DNA of 64,000 nucleotides, taken from contig JARKIP010000021.1 in the NCBI GenBank assembly GCA_029990175.1, positions 16,125,501 to 16,189,500 of the forward strand, given 5' to 3'. Under the pieces are notes generated by a model. That model saw only the letters and a program-made list of their open reading frames with translations, did no database searches and had not been told where the DNA came from. Of this stretch, positions 11,011-23,655 are shown piece by piece. How positions within the stretch are numbered: position 1 is the stretch's first letter; each line of letters begins with the position of its first letter. Position numbers and translations under genes: made by a program. Source of the DNA: Petunia secreta. Taxonomy: Eukaryota; Streptophyta; Magnoliopsida; Solanales; Solanaceae.

Positions 11011-14000
11011 ATGGCGACGGTTTCAACAGCTAAAAGCTCCGCTTATCTCACAGCTTTAACTCTAGAGATTGAAAAAAAGCTTCAACGTGTACGTTTATGT
11101 TTTTTTTTTTTCCTTTAAATATATTTCATTGACGAATTGAGTTTGTTGTGAAATTTTTGAATTTTTGTTTTTTTTACAGGCATTGACTTCACCGTCGCAA
11201 AGGCGTAATTTGTTGCAAGAGCTTTTCGCTGATATAGCTTTGGAAGTTGATGATCGAGCTAAAGGTAGGAAGTGTTACTTCCTCCGTTCCACAAAGGAGG
11301 ATATAGTTTGACTTGAATCGGAGTTTAAGAAAGAAATGATGACTTTTGAATTGTGGTCTAAAATAAGTCATAGATATCGGTTTCTTCTTTTTGCTTGCTT
11401 CTACATATTGTATTTTATTATAATGAACACTATACGCGTGGTGTGGAAAACAAAGGTGAAGATCTAGTTGAATATATAATAAGTTATCTTATTGACTGTG
11501 AATTTGAAAAGGCATGGTAAATTTAGTAAGTTTATCCACTCGCATATTGTGTGAAATATTTATGCCTTATGTCACATTTATACATTTCTATTATGGTTGA
11601 AGCTTTAATGAAATAAATGATTTGATTGCTCTAGCGAAAATGTGAGTGCTCTGGTAAATTAACCTTAGTGAGCTGGGATAAGCAACATAAAGTCTGAATG
11701 TTGAATGTGGAAGTTGCCTGGTTGATCAAAAGGACCTACGTTGAAAATCGTATTTCTCAGCTTAAAGGATAATTTAACTCAGCCTTTGTGGTTAATATTA
11801 CCAACTTTATCACTAGTACCTTCATCTTCTCATAGGACCTTTGGAGTATAGATTGGAACGGCTGTTCCTTTTCATATATGGATTTTTGTAAGTATACATA
11901 TTTGAAATTGTCTTAGGTTTTACAGCTGCAGCCTGCATGGTAAATTTCCGTATTTAATGAAGTTGATTACTGGAGGCAAATTGTGTGCCTGTTGTGTGTG
12001 ATATTATCGATCAAGTTCTTTCCGATCTTGAGATTTTTTTAACATGTCACATCAGTCACAGAGATGCTATGTTTCATTAGTACATTTTATATCATATATG
12101 TTTGGTGTGTGATAGTTGCATTTGCAAGATATCTTCAATTGAGAACTATTGCATAATATTTCATTCATGGGGGAAACTTGGTGCTCTGGTGGGAAGCTAA
12201 GCTGTTCGTGAGCCCTTTTAGTAGCAAATGTTCTGGTCCGTAAGTTCAATGTGTGTATTTAGTAGAATACGATATACTCTATTTCAACTAATATCATTGC
12301 AGAGATGGTATTGTAAAATGGGAAAAGTTCTTTCTCCAGACGAGGTTTTCAAATGATAATAGTGTTCATTGCGTATACTGTGAGATAACTAATTTTTGAT
12401 AATGATACTGTGAGATAACTAGCCGAGGGTCTAGCTGAAACAACCTCTCCACTTTGGTGGGGGTAAAGTTTGCATACATCTCACCCGCCCAGTTTGTGGG
12501 ATATCACTGGGTAGGTTGTTGTTGATGATACTGTTAGATAACGAGTATCAGGGAATGCTGGGAAAGAAAGCTAAGTGGTGGTGAACGGAAGTGCAATACT
12601 GTGTTAAAGTTTGTATATCCCTTATTCTAAGTACAGAGGTGATGTTTGACTAGTAAATTCAGTTTCTAATTCACATTTACATCTACCCAAAGAATGAAGA
12701 TAACCTCAAACAAAGGATAAGGCTTCACTGTGGAATTGAAAAATCATCAGTTGAAGAACTGTTCCTAGTATGCTAGCCATTGGATTCTGGACCTGCCTAA
12801 TATATTAGGAAAGATAAAATTTGACAATGAAAGTAGAGTGAATAGAGTACGACTGGATCTAAGTAAGAGATTCCCTTTCTGAGATTGTCTAGCACCCAGA
12901 AAAAGTGAAGCTGTCTTGGTGTTGGTTTGATGGAGAGGATGGTGCATTTTACTGACAACCTAAGTGGAGAAGAGGTGAAATAGCTTGTAATTATCTTTTG
13001 GCATCAATTCAAGTAGTAGGCTGAAACAAGCAGAGCATCAAGCATACATTTCTGATCTGATGCACGAAAGAACAGTCACATGAATGTTTACTTCTTGTCT
13101 TCTTCTATCTGAACCTCCAACTTGGTCCACTCAAAAAATTTAGCATTGTGAAAGTATATAGCCAACTTTACTTATTGTGGGTTTCAGTGATTCTAGGGTA
13201 GATGTTTTTTCAGTAAGCGTCTTTTTGGCTGCTTATCTTTGGTGAAATACATCTTATTCTTTGAAGAATTGTTTGTTCCTCTGTAAAGAGAGCAAATAGT
13301 TCTAAGGTTTCATACTCGACTTCATTCTAGTGTTTATGCCGCTGTACCCATTGAAGATGAGTAAAAGAACAGAGAAACATCGTTGATTTTGAAGGCACTA
13401 CAATGGGAACTTTATGGACTTTTGATACCATTTGGCCACACTATTCTTGTCGGACACCATTCTGTTTCCGGTCCTACACCTGTTTTGCTCTCTGGGGTAT
13501 CTGTCAACCTCTTAGATCTCTTATTCTACAATTTTACTACTATTGTTGTTTCTTTTACTGTGGTTATCTTTACTATTTTTGCTATCAATAGTTTACTCTT
13601 CTTTTCTTCAGTTTTTTCATCTTTGCTTCTTACTATGGTATTCCCAAACCTGTTTTCAAAACGCGTTTCACACAAGACATGTGTAAGGTCTCGTACCCCC
13701 ACCATTCCCAGACCCTACTTGTGGGACCACACTGGTTATGTTGTTGTTTTGGTGTGAAATATACTTAATGAGATAAAGAATTACCCCACCTCTCCCCAAA
13801 CCAAACTTCTTTACTCAATATTCCTTTCACATCTGATCAAATGATGTATTATAGCAAACTCGCACATGTTGACAACTTAGAACTTGAATGTTCTCTAATG
13901 TTAATTAGTCAGGTTCATTTATGAATTAGTCATAGAAGATGATTCTTGTATTCACATTTTTTCCTCATTTTCTCACCACTTGTCTGAAAACTACTAATTG

Positions 14001-17000
14001 AAGTGAAAGGGAGCGAAGTCACAGATTTCTAGTCCCATGTTCGGTTCGTTGAACCAAAAAAAAAAAGGGTGGATGATGATGATGAGGGTTTTTTGCTTTT
14101 GTTAGAAATAACAGTCTTATTTACTCTTCACTAACCTTCTCAGTAAAAGAGACTTATTTTCTTCTAACCTTGCAGTTGATTTTTCCAAAACCAAACAACA
14201 AAAGGGACAATACTATTCCTTCACTAGTATTTTCTCCTTTCTTCATTCCTTGTGTTGTTCTCCTTTTTAAGGATCAAATCAAATCGAACAAAGTCAATAG
14301 CGGTACAACAATATTTAGTCAGTAGATATGATTGTGTGTATATTTTCTTTATCTTACATATTTAATCTTTACCAATCAAAAGAAAAATTTACGAACTAAT
14401 AAATTTCATGCTGAAGAATCTCATTAATCTGTTTTCAAGCTAAAAGTGTCCGGAAGTATGAGATATCACTTGCTAGAAAGTCAGAATTTTTATGGAAAGC
14501 ACTTTTAGTGATCAATCATGGCAGAGAACTTATTTCTGGTTTAACATTGCAACAGAGATAATACTCAGCAGTGAGGATGCTATTACGGCTGAAGAGGAAA
14601 GGATTGAAGGACCGACGTGCTACTACTATGTGCTTGCTGATCATTTTATCCGTGTACCTCAGAATGGAAAACCGATCCTTGATCTGATTGTCCAACTATG
14701 GAGCCAATCTTTCGCTTCAAATATTTTTTCACTCCTTTTCCATAAGTGGGTTAGTAGAACTTCAGATGATCTTAATTTGGTTTTTAAGTTATGCTCTGTG
14801 TATGGATTGGTAGAATGAGAGCTCCCATTTCAAGGAGTATCGAGAGCAACAAGTGAAGAATTACGAATCTGGTGTTGTTATTTTCCTTTCAGTTTTCCAA
14901 TCCTGCTTGTTCGTTTTTCTTCTTTTCCTTTCAGATTTTATTGGAAGCATTTTATTGTCTTCCTTTTCTTGGCCTTTGTAAGCATCACATGTTTCACAAA
15001 AATTTACGTGTTCCACACAATTTCACTCATTTTCCTTTAAAGACTAGAAGGGTATATGTACGTGTCCCTTAGCATATCTTAAAACTGCAAGTGCTTAGTC
15101 ATATCCAAGAGTTGATAGTGTGTGTTAAGCCATACCCACCTCCACCCCCACTCCCCAAAAGAAAAGGACCTCACCAGGAAGAAAAGAGGGAATGGGGATG
15201 GAGGATGGGGGGGAGAGAGAGAAAGAGTGCGTGTGTTTTGTTCATGCAACGGTAATGACCCTACTAAGTTACATGTTCTTCTACTTTGCAGTTGTTTGAG
15301 GCTCAACTTGATAATTCTGAAGTCCTTCTTCGCTACTCATCAGCTCTTGTTCAAGGAGCTACAAATGTATTCTGGTATGAGTTTCACTTTTGAGTTGTGA
15401 CTTTTAAAAAATCAGAAAGCTATAAAGCTAACTGTAGTGAGCTTTCTAACACATTCTAGTGCTGAGCTTGCTACTATTGCAAGGGCAGATTCTTTGTCTT
15501 CGAAATATCAAGGTTCAGATGTGATTAAGTTCACTGTAGAGCTTCTATCCTGTATGCAACAATGTGGAGGACATGTTTGTTTATGCAGTCCTCAGTAAAT
15601 GCTTTGCCTTTACTGCAACCTGCGTTAGTTTTCTTGGTTATTCTGAGAATTGCTTTTGGGATTGCCTCTTGCATGACTGATATGTATCATCATGTTGGAT
15701 CAAGTTTTTTGGCTTTTTAAACACTATCATAAACTCTCTTCCCCTTCTTTTCATTGATCATATCTATGTTAATGTATACACCATCTCAGAGATTTTTCCG
15801 TTGATGCTCATACAACAGATTGCTTAATATTTCTGTCCAACTGTATTATAGTGGCTGATAGAGGTTTTACTTCAAGCATATTCGTGCTCTTCGGGGTTCC
15901 AACATTTTCTGTTTTTTTTTTCCTTTCTTTTTTCCCCTTTTGGGCGCTTCTGGGTATCTTTTTAAAATTTATGTAGTTATTGCTCTCTCTTTTGTTTCTT
16001 GCACAGTGGGGGGTGGATTGTAGTAAAGTGTGTAAGTGATTGGCTGACATGTTCCTTTTGCAGGATTGACATCCAAACAAACACACGGCGTTTCCAAAGT
16101 CTTTTTCAGGTCAAAATCCACCTAAGTGATTTTTATTTTTGAAATTTTTGGAGCAAACATAGAACTGGTGCTTTCTTTTGTTGTTTTCCGTATCGGTCAA
16201 AGTAGTTGATGACAATTGGTTATATGGATGTGTGTGGATGTGTGTGACAGTATCTGCTTGAGGAAGTTGCTCTTGTTCCTGACCGACTGAAGAAGATCCC
16301 GTTGCAGGTCTAATGTTTCCCCTCTCTGCTTTTCATCTGTGCCAAAGCAAGTGTAGTTTTAGTGGGCATGTCCTAACATCATTCACGGTCTTCATCTTGC
16401 CAGGCCCAAAGAGATCTATTTCTTCTCCTTTCAAGGTTCATATTTTTCTATAACCTAGGTATGTATGCCCTGCAGCAACCTTGCATAGAAGGTTGAGATT
16501 GCATGCTTATGATAATCTTTTTTGCAGCTGACAAGCTTGGAAGTTTTTTAAGACAGTTTCCTGATTTTCCAAATGCTTTCTTGATCGGTGGTCCTGCGGA
16601 TATATTTGTCACTGAACTATCTGATCAGGTTAGAACAGGATTTCAACATCTCTAAGCCATCTTGTTATTCTTCCCTGTATGTGTTCTCATTTACTCTTCT
16701 GATATCAGCTTCAAAAACTAAAAGTGGAGCCTGTGTTGTTACATTACCTCTCCCAATTGAAAGTACTTCAAGGTAAAGTTAGTTCTGTAACTAATTTCAA
16801 GTGATCTGCAATACTGTTGGTTTTCTAAAAGAAAAGCTTGGAGTTGCATCTTTTTAAGTGACCTCCCTGCAGGATTAGAGTTGAGAATGGCAACTAGTAC
16901 AAGATTGAAAACTTGCCTGTATAGCTTCACGTCACCAGGTGCTCCCATGTACCCAACAAGAGCTGTTCGTCATGCAGCATGGGATGCATTAGATCTGCTA

Positions 17001-17863
17001 TATCCTGTGAGTAATCTTTCTATCATCAGGAAAAAACTAATGATTTGATATCATTTCTAACCGAAAAATAAGATAGTTGAAGTTACTTTGCTATGCTTTT
17101 GACATCTTCTCAAGTAACTTATATACATTTGCTTGTTATCGGTGCATGATATTTTTTATTTGGTGTGTGGCAAAGTAGACTGGTGCACAGTGCACCAGTC
17201 TACTTATTACTTAAGAACGGAAATGCAAATTCCGCTGCTGAGTGTCTGCGCAAAAAGATACTCAGGTCTTTTACCAAGTTTTTCTTTGAGAGCCAACCCA
17301 TGTCCCTTGAACCTTAAACTACTGCATAAATGTTTAAGCTAGCTTGTAAAAGCATCTTGTTCATCGTTCTTGGGAAGAAAGAGGATGTCACACTATTTAT
17401 CTGGGAAATGGAAGTCCAGACTGGAGTAGATAAACCTATTCAGTAGATCGCGCTGGTGGTATGTTCATCAGTGATGAAAAGACTATTTTCTTAGAGAATT
17501 TGTTTCTTATTTTTCCAATTCCTTGGTAAATGTTCGAGCTTTCTGTGCCATTATTGCCTTGTGAACGTGGAAGCATATGATAGTGGTTTGAGGATTGTAC
17601 GAGCTTGGGTGTTTTATCTTCTTTTGCGTTGGTCCAAATAATCTATGCTATACATTTATGCTCTAATGCGAGTTTATCTATCACTTCAGGTTGGGCGATA
17701 CCCTCGGCATATTATAAGTCTCTTTTTCCGCTTGCTATATCCTTGGTATTGGCCATCTTCATTTTGGAATTTTATTAAGTCATGTATACTGGCTGTATTC
17801 TATTCTCTTTTGAGATTAATATTTTCTAGTTGGGATAAACTGAGGAGACCGAAGGAGCAATGA
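11011..17863 (+). CDS. Conserved plant protein of unknown function, 11 exons, 356 residues
   Basis: The exons are 11011-11088, 11180-11264, 14556-14749, 15292-15374, 16064-16109, 16251-16307, 16404-16458, 16528-16628, 16709-16772, 16873-17006 and 17690-17863. All junctions are GT-AG, and the lengths sum to 1,071 nt in one open frame. I recognise the protein type as a conserved plant family without known function and have no basis for a gene symbol. Visible features are an N-terminal helical stretch (LTLEIEKKLQRALTSPSQ), an acidic segment after EIILSSEDAI, the block VLADHFIRVPQNGKPILDL, and SPGAPMYPTRAVRHAAWDAL. The C-terminal exon is rich in aromatic and hydrophobic residues (about 307-345: FFRLLYPWYWPSSFW, AVFYSLLRLIF) and is followed by a basic tail, which suggests membrane association. 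Intron 2 (3.3 kb) holds MITE and SINE pieces. Confidence 0.85.
11278..11375. mobile_element. Stowaway-like MITE fragment in intron 2
   Basis: It starts CTTCCTCCGTTCCACAAAGG after a TA, the classic Stowaway end, and contains TATAGTTTGACTTGA as in other plant copies of this family. The right terminal repeat is missing, so it is truncated. It begins 14 bp after the donor of exon 2 of the 11-exon gene. Confidence 0.65.
12418..12530 (+). mobile_element. Solanaceae-type SINE, 3' part, in intron 2
   Basis: GCCGAGGGTCTAGCTGAAAC, then AACCTCTCCACTTTGGTGGG, GGGTAAAGTTTGCATACA, and CTGGGTAGGTTGTTGTTGATG. This order (GAGGGTCTATCGGAAA, GGTAGGGGTAAGGTCTGCGTACA, TGGGTTGTTGTTGTTG) is the 3' body and TTG tail of a SINE family common in Solanaceae. 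The tRNA-like head is not visible. It is diverged and therefore old. Confidence 0.7.
13520..13756 (+). mobile_element. Second SINE 3' end with T-rich leader, in intron 2
   Basis: A T-rich stretch with TACTATTGTTGTTTC precedes a diverged SINE tail: GTGTAAGGTCTCGTACCCCC, CATTCCCAGACCCTACTTGT, GGGACCACACTGGTTATGTT, GTTGTT. The order of motifs matches the SINE family seen at 12.4 and 48.5 kb. The 124-codon open stretch across it (13383-13757) is an accident of the T-rich sequence. Confidence 0.6.
17173..17205. repeat. 33-bp near-perfect palindrome in intron 10
   Basis: The left arm AAGTAGACTGGTGCAC and the right arm GTGCACCAGTCTACTT are exact reverse complements of 16 bases separated by a single A. 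It lies in intron 10 of the 11-exon gene and could extrude as a cruciform or fold as an RNA hairpin. No similar copy was noticed elsewhere in the window. Confidence 0.95.
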
Positions 17864-19911
17864 TGGCGGACAAACTGTTCTACATTTGTCTGGTATGAAA
17901 TCATGTTGTATGTTTTTTAATCGGGATTTCGGTGCTTGGTGTACCTTTATGTAATTAAGGCAGAAATTGATTTTGAAAGCGAAGGTGGTGTAAATTGACA
18001 TAGGAGCAGTAATTTTGTGCTATATTTCTACCAAAGCGGATATATCACTTGCTCGTTTGTACTTTTAGTTTCTAGTTTAGCTGGTTCAACTCAGGATGAC
18101 AGATGAACGGAGAATGACAGAATTGTGTTGTGTTTTCATATTTGCCTGTTGTTTTATTAGGATGAGTAACGTGAGATAAAAAGCATACAAGAACAGATGC
18201 TACATGCGCCAATAAGATAATCCCGGTAAATTATAATATTTCACAGATACTTGGTCTTGTTTCTTGGTTAATTTTGTTATCTGTGGAATAGAAGCTCTGA
18301 GCATTTCATCTTTTGCATGATTAAGCTAATGCGGGGCTAATTCACATAAGCCCATCGTATTAAACAGAACAGGGAAAAACAAAGAAAACCCAACCAAAAA
18401 GTGTAAAGGACAGTTTTCGGGGGAAAAAAACAAAGCAGTAGGTACACCGGAGTAAAATATCTATCAAATGAGCCAATGACAACCATCAGCCACCTTTAAT
18501 GTCTTAGCAAATACACTTCCGGCTTAAGAAAGTTGAACCGAAAGCTGTTCAGGCCTGCCGGTCAAAGAGAAACAAGTTAGACTAACCAAACAAGGGGTAA
18601 TCCAGCTAGAAATGAAAGAGTCAGAGGGCTCTATCCGATCAGTTTAGTGATGAAGAGAAGTTCCTTTCGATGTAGAAAGATTTGACCATTCCGTTTCTCA
18701 ATTCCCTCAATCGGCTGCTCTCTTTAATGGGCTGTGATATTTGTGGTAGTAATGGTAGAGCTCGGATGGTCAGGCCAAGTTTGACATTTTCTCTTGCAAC
18801 AGGGACATTCCGGGAAACCAGTGATTCACTTAATTCACTAAGTAATCGGCAACTCTACTGGGCGAGTAGCATAAATTCTGTCCTTGCACCATACTTAGCA
18901 GAGTATTTGGCTAGATAATAACCATGCTTAGGATGATTATAAATAATTTATTTTGAAGTTGTAAATAACGGAATATAGACATATGTTAGTTAACTCAAAG
19001 ATATTTCATATATCATGATGCAGAGGCTAGCTACCAGTCGTTGAACGTCTTCGTACAGCTATAGGCCAAAATGAACTGTGTTCACTCCAAACTTGAATAA
19101 ATTGACCACTTCAAGAAGAAGCATCTAAGATTTAAATGCACAAAAGCACGACACTAGCACTGCGAACTCGAGCAACACTGCTGATGGACCCCCCATCTAG
19201 TTGTGTATGGGGTGGGGGTGCTTGTGAAAAGCTGCTGTCTCTCTAGTTGTATACAAATTTGGAGAGCCCGCTATTCATACATCAATATACCACCAAGCAC
19301 CATGGCGAGACTGCCAACCTCCCAACAACATCAGCACTCAGCTTACTCACAAATATTTCAACAAAATGTACCCACTGAAATTAGCCAGCTAACCCTCTTA
19401 CCTGTATCCTATGTCAACAGTTTTCTGATCTCACTATAAACATTGAAGAAAACTTGGAGTAAAGCTAATAGCACAAGGACTGATTAGTGAAACCTGATGA
19501 CAAGGATAAAGTGACGGGAACTGCGTCGCAGTGTCACATTATTGACGGCAAGAAACACTTGCAGGACTTCGAGACACGGGCAGCAACCACCTTCAGCTGG
19601 TTTCTGCCAGAGTCGAGGCAAGACCTTGTCTTGAGATAGTAGGCTACGGATAAGCAATTCCACTCGAACCACATCCACCTCTTAAACAAACTAAAGAGTT
19701 GAGTAGATTACATATATCACTCCACCCAAGTCAAATCCAAGATATGGGACAAAAAAAGAAGCAGCTCAATCTCCATACAGCGAAGGTTCAAAACTACCTA
19801 TGAGTACTTTCTTCCTCACAACTTGAACATAGAAGCTAAAACTACAGAAAGTTTCTCGATCCACTAATTAGCAAGCACAGCAATGAGTAGCACACATCGC
19901 TACCAGATCGA
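17864..19911. other. Intergenic between convergent genes
   Basis: It contains the 3' UTR of the 11-exon gene (plus strand) and that of the ALY/REF gene (minus strand), which converge here. A 78-codon open stretch at 18682-18918 has no recognisable domain. No RNA gene or transposon was recognised. Confidence 0.5.
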
Positions 19912-20571
19912 TCAGTTTGTCTGCATTGCTTCTGAGTGATATTTCATCAGATCAGCATCTAAGTCCTCTGCAGATACCACCTTTTCTCCACGGCCTCCTC
20001 TTCCCCGTCCTCTGCTGCCTCCTCGAAATCCACGACCGCGTCCTCTACCACCCCGTGACCTCCCAAAACCACCACCTCTTCCTTGATTACTGTTTGATCA
20101 CACATATATCATATGATTAGAATGCATTGAGTGAAAGCTAATACTGCATCTTCTATCAAAACAAGGAAGAAACCAAAATCATAACTCAATTAAGGATCTA
20201 AAAGAAACAAAACTAAAACTTGAGGTCAAGTTAATCACCAAAACTTAACATTGTCGACGCCAAAGCTTACATCTGGACATCAAATCAGCTTTGTAAGTAC
20301 TGCTAGTGTCGGCTTATGATTTATTTGCTCAGGTAAGGAAAGGGGGTGGGTCTAAGCCAAAGAGGGTATGGTTTTCACACAGAAGCCATCACATTAGCCC
20401 CTCAGCATTGTAAGCCCCTTAACACTAAAACCAATCAAATTTAGTTACTCAATTCATGGCATTCGTCTGACAAATAATTTTGTATATTTACATTCCTCGG
20501 AGAAGGCAAATTACTCGCTCAAAGGCAAACTTCAGCCGGCCAAATATCTGAAATAATTGCTTGTGCTACTA

Positions 20572-20611
<40 letters not shown>

Positions 20612-22724
20612 AACAACTATACACCTCTTGAATGCTTTCAATAGTCAATTTACCAATTCAAGACTCTAACTCCAATGTGTAACTCCCAATGTCTCATTTA
20701 TCATTTTTTCCTAATTCATAATCTTGTCTCACTTCAACTGAAGATGACCCCGACCAAACTAGCTAATTCTCTGCTCGATTCATCTACACATGAGTTTCTT
20801 CCTAAATCTGAACCACAATTAACAGTCTTGTCAAAGTCACACCACTCAAAACTTTCCTGCCAGAAGTATCACCCAGAGAAGAAAAAGTTCTGCTTTACAT
20901 TTAATATACATACATCTCCACATGAAATTTCTAAGGAGAGGGTGAGGCCAGCACGTGCATAAAAGGAATTGACAATAAGTAAAAGGACATGAAGCAATTA
21001 AAACTTATTTAGATTACTTGACCAGTCGATCTTATAAAAATGCTTATATTCATTTATCATCAAGCAGATAAGTAGAAAAGAACAAGCAAACTTAAAGCAA
21101 TCTAACAACAATCTCTGATGAATAAGAGAGCATACATTCTAGGAACTCCATTAGCGCCTCCAAAACCAAAAGCACCATTGGCAAAAGGGGCAGCAGGAGC
21201 GGAAATGTTGGTCCCAACAATTTCAATCTTCATTGGCTTCCCATCAAGCTGAACATCGTTGTACTTTTTAACAGCAGCTAATGCATCTTGTCTACGTGAG
21301 AAGACCACCTCTGCCGTTCCCTAGAAAAGCAGTTCTATTATCTCTGCTGGAAAATATAGTCTACCTTTGGAGTGTATAGTCTAGGTTAACAGAATACCTT
21401 TGACCTCCCGCTTCTATCATAATGTATAGCATAGCGTTTCAGATCACCAACTTCTGCAAAGAGCTCCTGTAATCCGAAACATATTGGTGGCCAATCAATA
21501 AACCTACCAAAAGATCTCTATGCTATACTTTAAAAAAGACTCATCCTTCCATCTTAACCAATCCAAGTAATTACTACACATTCCTACATCTCCCTTTTCT
21601 CGTCTTTCTACTCCCGCAGGAACAATTGTATCAGAAGTAATGAATACGCGTAAGCAGTTGAATAAGAAAGGTCAAAACTTTGACAAAGGCTCGGGAAGGG
21701 ATAACCAAAAGAAACTACTCAAGAAGATAAAGAATCCACAAACAGAATATCAACAATAATAACTATTTTTGCTAACAGAGAAATGCCCAATGGTTAAAAA
21801 CTCGGTGGATAATGGGCTCGAGGACTACCCTTCACCACTTAAATTACGGGCTTTTGTACGTTGTAGGGTTGAAACTTATGTGGTACAACCAGCGTTCAAA
21901 CTTATGTACGTCATCTCATACATCACAAGCAACGTCATCTCATACATCACAAGCTGAACAACGCCCTGAGGGCACATTGACAATAACAACTACTCTACTA
22001 TGCCCCAATCCTCATAAACTAGCAACTACTCTTCGACATGTTTTATTCAATACCACAAAAGCCAATTAGGGATTCTCTAACATAAGTAAGTTTCCCAAGG
22101 CTCACACTCATTCCTACAAACATCCAAACAAATAACACAATCAATACGGAAACGAAGAGCCAGAGTTCCAATATATTACCTTGATATCCTCATTAGTGAC
22201 ACCATAATCAAGGTTGGATATATAGAGCTTTGTCCCAGTCTCAATAGACGACGATCGACCACCACCGGGTTGTCCAAAAGCAATGGCTTGATTCGTCGCA
22301 GCAAACATATCATGATTCCACGGGGCAACCTCAGGAGCCTGAATGAACCGCCAGCAACTTTGATCAGAACTTATGGACATTGAACTATTTGCTACAAATA
22401 TCTGAAGCTTTCTACTCTGATTGCAACAACCTAGGGTTTCAAATTCCGTTTTTTTTTTTTTTTTTTTTTTGCTTATTGTAACAAACTAGGTTTCTTTATT
22501 GAGAAACCGAAAAATAATAGATCTAATAAAAAATTTTAGTAGACCTTGAAGGTAGAATAAGGAGCAGCTCGATTAGCTGAACGATTATTAAAGCGACGAG
22601 CTGGGCCAGCACCAGAGGCGGCGCCACCACGACCTCTGCCGCGAGGTTTACCGGAACCTCCGTTACCGGTTTTATTCTTCTTGATGAGATCATCCAAAGT
22701 CATGTCCAAACCTGCCTCTGCCAT
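19912..22724 (-). CDS. ALY/REF mRNA export adaptor (THO complex subunit 4)
   Basis: Five minus-strand exons, 22724-22545, 22338-22180, 21466-21398, 21320-21136 and 20089-19912, sum to 771 nt (256 residues). The N-terminal motif LDMTLDDLIKKNK and the C-terminal motif SAEDLDADLMKYHSEAMQTN are the conserved ends that bind the helicase UAP56 in this family. Between them lie an RG-rich region (GRGRGGAASG), a single RRM (RNP2 LYISNL at about 98-103, RNP1 GTAEVVFS at about 137-144) and a second RG-rich box (GRGFRGGSRGRGRGG). ALY couples splicing and transcription to mRNA export in the nucleus. All junctions are GT-AG. The ATG at 22724-22722 begins MAEAGLDMTLDD, the usual start of the plant family. 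It appears intact. Confidence 0.95.
20573..20610. repeat. A38 homopolymer in ALY intron 4
   Basis: An uninterrupted run of A on the plus strand (T in the transcript). It could be the tail of an old retroposed sequence, but no recognisable SINE or LINE body adjoins it. Confidence 0.8.
21908..21957. repeat. Two 24-bp tandem units in ALY intron 2-3 region
   Basis: CGTCATCTCATACATCACAA followed by GCAA is repeated once immediately, the second copy ending GCTG. A short minisatellite inside the intron between ALY exons 2 and 3; no functional implication is visible. Confidence 0.85.
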
Positions 22725-22889
22725 TTTTGTGATATTCTGTTACTAGTATTTTTTAGTGGAAATTGAAGAAAGGTTAGGGTTCGACTGAAAAAAGAGAAAA
22801 AAGGCTCTCTATTTTTAGACTCGAGACGAAATTTATAGGACTACTACTTTTGCGCAGTTCGGGTTATTGACGACCCATTTAGTTGCGCG
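22725..22889 (-). promoter_or_regulatory. ALY/REF 5' UTR and proximal promoter
   Basis: About 165 bp separate the ALY start codon from the CTTCAGTCC-rich repeat. No clear TATA box is seen on the minus strand, which is common for housekeeping genes. The repeat therefore lies at, or within, the promoter-proximal region of this gene. Confidence 0.4.
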
Positions 22890-23655
22890 AAATTTTGGGG
22901 GCAAGTGCACGAAAAGCTACTTTTGCCACTGGTCTTTGGACACAGGCCACTAATATCAAAATATTTAGTTTGTGGCTACTTTCGCTTAAAAGATAGAACT
23001 TCAGTCCAGAGCCTGGATTGAAGTTCCGTCCTTAAAGATAGAACTTCAGTCCAGGGTCATGTTGACTGAATTTCAGTCAGTCCTTAAAGATAGAATTTCA
23101 GTTCAGGGCCATATTGACTGAAGTTCAGTTCTTAACGATAGAACTTCAGTCCAGGGACTGAAGTTCACTCTTTAAAGATAGAACTTCAGTCCAGTGCCCT
23201 ATGGACAAAACTTCAGTCAATGATCAGAACTTAAGTCAATGCTTATTTAGTAAAGGCCCAAAAGTGGCCTCTAGTGTAATACCAAAGAAAATAGTGGCCT
23301 CAAACTAAATACCGGTATTAAAAGTGACCGCTGGGCGAAATTTTTAGGAAATTTTGGGGGTAAGTGCACGAAAGGCCACTTTTGCCACTGGTCTTTGGGC
23401 ACATGCCACTAATACCAAAATATTCAGTCCTTAAAGATGGAACTTCAGTCCTGAACTTCAGTCCAGGGCCATATGGACCGAAGTTCAGTCCTTAAAGATG
23501 GAACTTCAGTCAATGATCAGAACTTAAGTCAATGTTTATTTAGTAAAGCCCCAAAAGTGGCCTCTAGTGTAAGACCAAAGAAAATAGTGACCTCAAACCA
23601 AATACCAGTGTTAAAACTGGCTTCTGGCCGAAATTTTTACGAAATTTTGACACGT
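22890..23655. repeat. Duplicated foldback repeat with CTTCAGTCC-type subrepeats
   Basis: The core consists of many variants of TTAAAGATAGAACTTCAGTC and CATATTGACTGAAGTTCAGT. The outer parts are arranged as an inverted pair: GGCCACT...ATATTTAGTTTGTGGCTACT on the left, and AGTGGCCTCAAACTAAATAC on the right. The unit is present twice in tandem (about 22893-23340 and 23345-23650); both copies begin GAAATTTTGGGGG then AAGTGCACGAAA and contain TTTTGCCACTGGTCTTTGG. The second copy has fewer subrepeats. No coding capacity. A non-autonomous foldback-type mobile element is the likeliest reading. Confidence 0.7.

Noticed and set aside
13383..13757. A 124-codon hydrophobic open stretch
   Set aside because: It lies in intron 2 over a T-rich SINE tail; the hydrophobicity comes from T-rich codons.
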